Source: Onthophagus taurus (lineage: Eukaryota; Arthropoda; Insecta; Coleoptera; Scarabaeidae). From it: a stretch of DNA of 64,000 nt. The position numbers and the translations under genes were made by a program. This document shows positions 56,560-64,000 of this stretch, in pieces. The notes beneath the pieces are model-generated. The model saw only the letters and a program-made list of their open reading frames with translations, ran no database searches and was not told where the DNA came from. The DNA is taken from positions 7,068,001 through 7,132,000 of the forward strand of contig NC_091973.1 in NCBI RefSeq assembly GCF_036711975.1, written 5' to 3'. Every line of letters begins with the position of its first letter. The stretch's first letter is position 1.

Positions 56560-58770
56560 AAATACAATAAAGCAGTTTTCAAAGTTTTGTATACCATAAT
56601 TTGGGACATACTATGTCTCTTAAAAATACGGTCGATATAATTTTTTGAAAATTCCGCGAAATTTTTAATTTATAAATTTGTTAATTCGTCTCTAATAATT
56701 ATTCCTGGAAATTTCAATAATATTATCTTATAGTTTCTGTCATATCAAAAAGTAGAATCTTTAAGCTTCAATTTAACATACACATTATATTATGATTCTT
56801 AAAATTAAGGAAGATGTAGTTTTTTGAAAATTCCGCGCAATATTTAATTTATAAATTTGTCAATTCTTCTTTAATAATAATTCCTGGAAATTTCAATACT
56901 GTTATCTTATAGTTTCTATATCATATCAAAAAGTAGAATCTTTAAGCTTCAATTTAACATACACATCATATTATGATTCTTAAAATTAAGGAAGATGTGA
57001 TTTTTTGAAAATTCCGCGAAATATTTAATTTATAAATTTGTTAATTCTTCTTTAATAATAATTCCTGGAAATTTCAATAATGTTATCTTATAGTTTCTAT
57101 ATCATATCAAAAAGTAGAATGTTTAAGCTTCAATTTAACACACATATCATATTTTGATTCGTAAAAATACGGTAGATATGATTTTTTGAAAATTTCGCGA
57201 AATTTTTAATTTATAAATTTGTTAATTCTTCTCTAATAATAATTTCTGGAAATTTCAATAATGTTATCTTATAGTTTCTGTCATATCAAAAAGTAGAATC
57301 TTTAAGCTTCAATTTAACATACACATCATATTATGATTCTTAAAATTAAGAAAGATGTGATTTTTTGAAAATTCCGGGAAATTTTTAATTTATAAATTTG
57401 TTAATTCGTCTCTAATAATAATTCCTGGAAATTTCAATAATGTTATCTTATTGTTTCTATATCATATCAACAAGTAAAATGTTTAAGATACATATCATAT
57501 TATGATTCGTAAAAATACGGTAGATACGATTTTTTGAAAATTTCGCGATTTTTTTAATTTGTAAATTTGACAATTTCTTTTTAATAACTCTTTCTTGGAA
57601 ATTTCAATAATATTATTTTATAGTTTCTATATCATATCAAAAAGTAAAATGTTTAAACTTCAATTTATCATACATAATATATAAACAAAATTTAATTTAA
57701 AAAAATTGACTGTTATTCAACATAAAAGTTGATTTTTCTCAAAACCTTCAGTACTTTTTTGTATAGAAATTTCAATAATATCTTATTGTTTCTATATCAT
57801 ATCAAAAAGTAAAATGTTTAAGATACATATCATATTATGATTCGTAAAAATACGGCATATACGATTTTTTGAAAATTTCGCGATTTTTTTAATTTGTAAA
57901 TTTGACAATTTCTTTTTAATAACTCTTTCTTGGAAATTTCAATAATATTATTTTATAGTTTCTATATCATATCAAAAAGTAAAATGTTTAAACTTCAATT
58001 TAACATACATAATATATAAATAAAATTTAATTTAAAAAAATTGACTATGTTATTCAACATAAAAGTTGATTTTTCTCAAAACCTTTAGTACTTTTTTGTG
58101 TAGAAATTTCAATAATATTATCTTATTGTTTCTACATCATATCAAAAAGTCAAATGTTTAAGATACATATCATATTATGATTCGTAAAAATACGGTAGAT
58201 ATGATTTTTTTAAAATTTCGCGATTTTTTTAATTTGTAAATTTGACAATTTCTTTTTACTATCTCTTTCTTGGAAATTTCAATAATATTATTTTATAGTT
58301 TCTATATCATATCAAAAAGTAAAATGTTTAAACTTCAATTTAACATACATAATATATAAATAAAATTTAATTTAAAAAAATTGACCATGTTATTCAACAT
58401 AAAAGTTGATTTTTCTCAAAACTTTCAGTACTTTTTTGTGTAGAAATTTCAATAATATTATCTTATTGTTTCTATATCATATCAAAAGGTAAAATGTTTA
58501 AGATACATATCATATTATGATTCGTAAAAATACGGTAGATATGATTTTTTGAAAATTTCGCGATTTTTTTAATTTGTAAATTTGACAATTTCTTTTTAAT
58601 AACTCTTTCTTGGAAATGTCAATAATATTATTTTATAGTTTCTATATCATATCAAAAAGTAAAATGTTTAAACTTCAATTTAACATACATAATATATAAA
58701 TGAAATTTAATTTAAAAAAATTGACCATGTTATTCAAGATAAAAGTTGATTTTTCTCAAAAACGGTCAAC
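56560..58770. repeat. Satellite S3 array (181-bp monomers, then 339-bp dimers)
   Basis: In 56560-57480 the marker GTAGAATCTTTAAGCTTCAA recurs every 179-181 bp (56752, 56933, 57114, 57293). From about 57480 the marker AAGTTGATTTTTCTCAAAAC falls at 57726, 58067, 58405 and 58743 (338-341 bp), because a second half-type carrying ATAATATATAAATAAAATTT alternates with the first. The array therefore passes from simple to dimeric organisation. It is unrelated in obvious sequence to S1 and S2. Confidence 0.92.
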
Positions 58771-58935
58771 TTTAGACCGTACTTTTTCCAGTGGCGTAGA
58801 AGTTGGGTTAAATTTCTTTAAATTATTAAATTTCAAGTATCTCGAAAATAGTGCATTTTAGAGGGTAAGTCGATAGAAATTTTTGGAAAAGCTATTACAT
58901 CCTGAAGTCCTGCGCATATATTATGAAACACCCTG
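58771..58935. mobile_element. Possible transposon end (AAACACCCTGTATA)
   Basis: Unique sequence after the satellite, ending in ATTATGAAACACCCTGTATA and a TA repeat. This looks like the terminus of a TA-targeting DNA element. The opposite end was not found. Confidence 0.35.
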
Positions 58936-59973
58936 TATATATATATATACGTATACAAATTTTTTATTGCCTTGATACTAACACAATCAATTAATATTGA
59001 GAACGCAGTGCAAAAAATAAACATGATGTGAGATTTATCACGTAGAACGTAAAGAATGGTATCGATAGCCGTGAAAAAAACCGTATGTAATCGTTCGGTT
59101 ATCGGTTTTGATAAACTAGGTCGAAGCGAATTGAACGGAACGACGTTATAAGATAAGTACGAGAGACGTTCGGGACCAAAGAGGCTATGAGCACCTCCAA
59201 CTTGAAAAGTAAAGTTAGTAAAGTTGCGTGTAACAGAGGAGACTATCCTTATCTATCGAGCGAGAGAAGGATTCGGTGGGAGTCCGAGCCAAAGAGGTTT
59301 TAGATCTCGAAACTCGTACCACTCGAGCGTCTTTAGTGGTAAAGTCAACGTGGTGTGGACATGTGTCCATGTTCTTGGACGAACTCAAACAACCTTACGC
59401 TATGTAGTCAAGGTCGTAAGAGTAGACAAGTCGTTTTTTCAAAAAAATAACACAATCCAAGCAGTTTTGAGCAACTTTTTTTAGTTTTAAACATTGTTTT
59501 AATAGTTTTAATCAAGTTTTTGTTGTTGGTTGGTTAAAGAACATCTTTGGTGCAGTGATTTTTGCAAAAACCGTAGCAGATTCGTTTTTGTAATGGAAGG
59601 TCGGTGATTTTACGTCCCCACCATCGGGTCGACAATGTTGCGCTTTAGAAATTGTACCTGGTATGTTGGTTTTCTTAGAATTCGCTCTTTAAACCCGCCC
59701 GCTCAAACACATCTGTTTGCGTTTTATTACAAAACACCCCTAATTTTTAAAAAACCCTATTTTTAATTTAATAAATTAAAATGTTTCAACCCGAAAAGGT
59801 AACAACATAAATCTAGTTACACGTGGGATAAAAATGTTATTTGCTTGCAATGTAAATAATATTATCTCCACGGAGTAACTTGAGCTGTAAATATTTGTAA
59901 ATTGTTCTAGATTGACGCGCATCAAGAATGAAACTTAATTTATTTGAATTATTTTTATTTCAGATGTGCCAAA
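58936..59973 (+). promoter_or_regulatory. Probable promoter / 5' UTR region of the gene starting at 59974
   Basis: From about 59050 the sequence is less AT-rich than the surrounding repeats, for example 59100-59440 (ACGAGAGACGTTCGGGACCA). It could include a non-coding first exon with a donor near GTAAGAGTAG (59418) and an acceptor TTATTTCAG at 59963. The small ORF 59224-59484 shows no known domain. Confidence 0.35.
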
Positions 59974-60082
59974 ATGTTGCATGTTTGTTCAGTGATACTC
60001 CTAATTTTACTAACCCAAGAGAGTTTATTAGCATCTCAACTTGGCGATTTAAACAACGATTATAGATTTATATCGTATAAAG
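59974..60082 (+). CDS. First coding exon of a secreted protein (partial)
   Basis: The ATG at 59974 starts MLHVCSVILLILLTQESLL, a clear signal peptide, then ASQLGDLNNDYRFISYK, and reaches a good donor (GTAAGT at 60083) in phase 1. An acceptor (TTTATTTCAG) precedes it. No following exon is recognisable before 64000; the intron would contain transposon copies. An out-of-frame ATG at 59964 precedes it by 10 bp. Product family unknown. Confidence 0.6.
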
Positions 60083-60970
60083 GTAAGTCTTAATATACAG
60101 TGACACAGAAAAGTATACATTACACACCGTTTTGAGTAATTTATGGAAATTTGAAGTATAATATTTGAAATTGAAGAATTAGCGTGTTGAACAACATTTA
60201 TTAATAATAATAATTAAAATTAATTTTTTAAACAAAAAAATTTTTGTATGAGAAATCGTTTATCTTCACTTCGCCGAGGTCGCTTGCGGCCGAGGCGCTA
60301 GGATTGAGTGAAATTTTTATTTTCAACTTATGAGAATAAGCAAATCAGAAATCTCAATATTACCGGCGATAAAATATGATGTAGGTAGAAGTAAAAACTT
60401 TTTGAGAAATACTAAAATGTTTAATTCAATTCAAGCAGACATGTTTCGAAACTAATGTTTCATCTTCAGTACTTAGAATATTATACAATATAATGGAAAA
60501 ATATTATGTTAGTAGGTGGGGATCAGGAATAGATCTAAATCTCTTTTAACTTAATTTACAAATAAAAATTAAATTTAACAAAATCAAAAATTAAAAAACT
60601 TCAATAATATGCAAAACCAGACATTTGACATTCGAATAGTTTTGAGTAAAGCGCGAAAAACCTCTCATCGTCGTTTAAGTCGCTCAATCGACTTGGTATT
60701 TTAACCAAAAGTAGATAATACATTGACAGGTCTGTATGTGCTTTAAAGCGCAAGTCAGGCTTATAGTAAAAAAGTTATTTTGATTAAAAAAATGAGAATG
60801 TCTTGTTTTGCATCTAAGGCTTGAAAATCTCTGCTTCGTGAACTGCAAAGTTCTGGATTTGGCGTTTCTGTAAAAAGACACTAATAAAATTTGGAATTGC
60901 GATAAAAGAGATTTTAAAGAAGCTGATTTTATTGAAAAAAAGTACATAATTAGTTTCTTAGGTACAAATT
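60083..60970. other. Intron or intergenic sequence with transposon-end motifs
   Basis: TACAGTGACACAGAAAAGTA at about 60098 resembles a mariner-type end, with no partner found. CATGTTTCGAAACTAATGTT at 60440-60460 resembles repeat-element tails. A GC-rich hairpin-like segment (CGAGGTCGCTTGCGGCCGAG) lies near 60275. No gene is supported. Confidence 0.3.
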
Positions 60971-60975
60971 TAAAT

Positions 60976-62715
60976 TCGTAAGTCAGTATCTTCTTCATTA
61001 TCAGAAAACACTAGTGTGTCATTCACATCCAGCTGAGTTTCCGAAGTGTTGGCTGGATTGTCTTGAAAGGCGTTTTTGAAGAACTCCAGACGTTCATCGT
61101 TTTCCCATTCTGCACCATAGTGTTTGGCTAGCAAAGAGGAAGTGCTTCTTATCTTGTCCGGTTTAAGGCTTCTGCCGGTATTCAGTGGTTGTAACTTGAA
61201 GTGTTTGAAATTTCTTACAGATGCTCTTAGCTATAGAAATATCGTTTTTGTAAAATGGTTCACCCCTGACAAGAACGGAACCATCGGTGGCCTTTGTAAA
61301 AATTATGCGTTTAGACGGTTGAAAGCGGAAATGCTTTTCCAGATCCAGGGCTCTTCTGAACTTTTTTCACGTCACTTTTCCAGTCGAAGATTGGGTAATC
61401 TTCGCCCATTCTAAGTACTGTAGCATACTCTTTAATTATCTTCAGGTGCATCTCTGGGTTAATTATGGTGGCACATTTTTTAATCTTCCTCTCGATTTGG
61501 CCAAAGACTCGATCTGAGTTCTATGAGTTGTATCTGAGGTGGAGAACAGCGCTTCAGCCAGTATTGGACCATACCGATCATCGAACTATTTTTATTTTGT
61601 CCTCCACACCGATCGCACACCAAACGCACTTGCTGTACCTCTTCATCAAAATTAAAGTTCTGCAATGAGTAAAAAACTGCAGAAACTATTTCATTTGAGC
61701 TTCTTTGGCGGTCCTTTTCTGTCCAAATAAATGATTTTACGTTTTCAGGAGTGAGTTTCGACTTTGAGTGCCCACTTACTACCGTCAAATTATATAAATT
61801 GACCTGCATACTAAAATAACAGGCTTGATCTGGAATTTTTGACAGTGGTAAGTTTTTCTGACAGTCATAGGAAAAAATTGCAGTTTTGGGATCGTTTAGC
61901 ATTATGCCGTTATTTTTTCTTGAGGGTCGGTAATTTTTCTTAGTTTTTCTGAAAACTGCAGGCATTTTGAACATACATCAACCTTCGGAGATCCAAAGCC
62001 AATGTTGTATTGTCGTACAAAACTGTTTAACTTTTAGGGTTTCATCCATTCGGTCATTGTACATCTTCCATAATTTGACAATATTCAGCTCACATGGTAA
62101 GTATCGCCTAATAATTGTTTTATTACGTGCATAATGGGTCTCGCAGCAATTTAATCCCTCGATGAAATTCTTTATAGCTTGTCTTTTAGCAGCCGTTTTG
62201 TGTGATATTTGATCACCTCCTCTGTTTTCTGCTGGTAAACCTCCGGTCTGGTGATATCTGCTAAGTATTCTTTCAAGTCGGTTTTTTCCAATACCTAGTA
62301 TAGCCACAAATGTTTTTTTGCACACAGGAATTGTCCCTTCGGAAGTTTTAATGCCTTTTAATCGCCTTTGGTTTACTACGAACATTTTCTTTAATTTTGG
62401 TACCCGGCCTTTTCGGCTTACTTGTGACGCAATGCTTCAATACAAACATATCTTGAAACAATTTATTTTTCTTTTGGTAAAAACCCTCATTGAATTTCCT
62501 TATTTCAGTCATAGTTAATAAACAACATTGCATTGTTTTTGTTCTATGCCTACAAGTGGGGAATTCAGGTAGATGTTGCCGAGAATAAATACAAAAGTAA
62601 AAGAACAAACATACCTCTTTGTTTTGGCTTTTTCACGCTTCCACTCTTGCTTATTTGCTATTCTCTTTCGCCCTTTGCCACGAGGACTTGGCTCAATGGT
62701 AATGTTGTTATCCAT
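60976..62715 (-). pseudogene. Transposase-like protein with CDRCGGQNKN motif, broken
   Basis: Minus strand. The first exon, MDNNITIEPSPRGKGRKRIA (62715-62614), ends at a GTATGT donor. After a short intron come EIRKFNEGFYQKKNKLFQDM (about 62510-62450), VCKKTFVAILGIGKNRLERI (about 62320-62260), YLPCELNIVKLWKMYNDRMD, IFSYDCQKNLPLSKIPDQAC, VRLVCDRCGGQNKNSSMIGM (61600-61540) and an acidic C-terminus DTLVFSDNEEDTDLRI (stop about 60976). I recognise this as a widespread insect/cnidarian repeat-encoded protein with a 'D-x-CGGQNKN' core, probably a DDE-type transposase. I cannot name the superfamily. Frameshifts near 62360, 61990 and 61480 and stops near 61300-61150 make it a pseudogene. Confidence 0.7.
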
Positions 62716-63029
62716 TTATTTTGTCACAGATAGTCAAAACATCAAATCATGCAGAAGCGAACAAAACTAACAGCTGCTTCAATGTCACGGCGATCACGTG
62801 ACGTAATGCGAGAACTGGATAGGTTCAAACACAAACGTCTGCTTTAGCATCTAACTACTTGGCGCAAATGTCTGCTTTTGCATTTAAAGTGGAATTTATT
62901 ATCGCAATAACTCGCTTAAATGTATTGTTACGCTCCTGGGGACCACAAAAATCGATTCCTTGCTAAATTTGCAATACAGATCCGTGTCTAACTAATTTTT
63001 GAAGAAAATGTCGAACGTCTGCTTTTGCA
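62716..63029. other. Intergenic stretch between transposon copies
   Basis: Carries a direct repeat of the word AACGTCTGCTTT (about 62840 and 63012), with a similar AATGTCTGCTTTTGCAT at 62868-62885. No gene is visible. It probably holds the 5' region of the minus-strand transposase-like gene. Confidence 0.3.
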
Positions 63030-63350
63030 TTTATACGCCTCATGTGATATGGTTGTCATAAAGAGAAGGATTATGGAATATTTAGAGGCAGAAGATCTCA
63101 TAACCAAATATTTGCATGGATACATACAAGGCAGATCAACCACAACACCGTTACTAAATGTTATCCAAAAAATAGCAGATGGTTTTGACCAACAGAAATA
63201 CACGCAAATAGCCTTTTGTGATCTCAGCAGGCTTTTGATCACAGAATTTTAAATTACATAAATATGGCTTCAAAGCTACTTCATATAATTTATTAGCCTC
63301 TTACCTGGATCAGAGAGAACAACAAGTGTATTGAAAAGGAATACACTCAG
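63030..63350 (+). pseudogene. Non-LTR reverse transcriptase fragment
   Basis: Encodes a central RT piece: EAEDLITKYLHGYIQGRSTT, LLNVIQKIADGFDQQKYTQ and IAFCDLSR followed by a frame change into a YGFKATSYN-LLASYLDQREQ region. Both ends are missing. It lies between the two oppositely oriented transposase-like genes. Confidence 0.65.
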
Positions 63351-63482
63351 AATGGGCCTATACTTTTTCTGATATGTATATGAAGGGCTTAGTGTGAAAC
63401 AATGACAAGTCAGATTTTTTTCAAATATGACTTTTGCTGCACCACAAATTCGTAGTAATGTGAATCGAATAATTTTAATATA

Positions 63483-64000
63483 ATGAACAGTGAAATGAGT
63501 GATGTAGATTCTCCAGTCGATGATAGTGATATTGATAGAGATTATGTACCTAGTGATGCGGAAAAGGTAGATACAAAAGACTTTTTTCATTTATGTGGCA
63601 TGTTATTGTATTGCCATTGTTAATTCTATGCAAGCAAATTGGGTTGTCAATGGGTGGCTAGTTTAGTACTGCTTTTTCAATATATAGAACGATGGTATAA
63701 AAGAATCAGATGGGGAAACCGGAAGCAGAACATTAAAACGGATTAGGGCTGATACTCCTGAACCTGCCCCTAGAAGTAGATTCAAACACCGAAAAGAAGA
63801 CATATATCCACGATCAAAAAGAAAAATAAGAAGAAATCTGGGACAGCAGTATACTAGTGACAAAACCAAAAAGACTGTTGCAGCTCGGTAGTTAGGACCT
63901 CCTTGTGAGTGTAAAAAAAGATGTAGAGAGAAACTAGATGGTAATGAAAACCGTATTTTCAATGAATTTTGGAATTTGGGATCTCTTTGGATGCATTGCT
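63483..64000 (+). pseudogene. Second copy of the CGGQNKN-type transposase-like gene, 5' part
   Basis: Exon 1 is 63483-63566 (MNSEMSDVDSPVDDSDIDRD..., acidic), with donor GTAGAT. Exon 2 from 63688 encodes GIKESDGETGSRTLKRIRAD and a basic region. It then gives a cysteine cluster LGPPCECKKRCREKLDG and NRIFNEFWNLGSLWMH, the N-terminal block expected for this family. A TAG at 63889-63891 interrupts the frame just before the cysteine cluster. The gene runs off the window. Orientation is opposite to the copy at 60976-62715. Confidence 0.6.

Overview
This window looks like a gene-poor, repeat-rich stretch of an insect nuclear genome. The signs are AT-rich DNA, short GT-AG introns, a clip-domain serine protease, pogo/Tigger and mariner-type transposons, jockey/CR1-like retrotransposons and long satellite arrays. 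A beetle is my best guess, but that is inference. No prokaryotic features (operons, Shine-Dalgarno sites, CRISPR) are visible.

Five host genes can be read. (1) 1323-11201, +: the 3' part of a long coiled-coil protein resembling the SOGA/MTCL family, with a 4.9-kb satellite array inside one intron. (2) 21362-21925, +: a complete three-exon 148-residue protein that resembles only the C-terminal cupin domain of the kinetochore protein CENP-C. (3) 26057-28492, +: an intronless VARP/ANKRD27 with VPS9 domain, ankyrin repeats and both zinc 'fingernail' motifs. (4) 33481-34464, -: a three-exon SIRT5 deacylase. (5) 42438-53241, -: a six-exon clip-domain trypsin-like protease whose 9.3-kb fourth intron holds a satellite array between the ends of a small transposon. 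A sixth gene begins at 59974 (signal-peptide exon, +) and cannot be followed further.

The rest is mostly repeats. Satellite S1 (about 181-bp monomers arranged as about 345-363-bp dimers) forms arrays at 3335-8245, 22570-25780 and 30165-32545. S2 (about 173-bp monomers, 346-bp dimers) lies at 34940-40025, 43200-52220 and 54230-56255. S3 (about 181-bp monomers, then 339-bp dimers) lies at 56560-58770. A foldback tandem element fills 1-1180. Two arrays have higher-order structure: 689 bp in the second S1 array and about 1036 bp in the second S2 array.

Mobile DNA: a rearranged non-LTR retrotransposon (11400-14480); a second one (14500-19835) split by a nested insertion that includes a MITE and a complete-ended but broken Tigger element (16811-18988); a decayed jockey-like copy (19860-21060); an antisense jockey-like copy (40030-41690); a retrotransposon fragment (63030-63350); a mariner-type transposase fragment (56284-56511); and two copies, in opposite orientation, of an intron-containing transposase-like gene (60976-62715 and 63483-64000). 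A TA-flanked MITE family with ends reading AGTGTGTTAATTAATTATCG occurs at 1205-1290, 28625-28753, 41718-42198 and 43133-52275, and repeatedly borders satellites.

Exon joins were derived by reading splice signals and phases by eye. Family names rest on recognised motifs, not on database searches.
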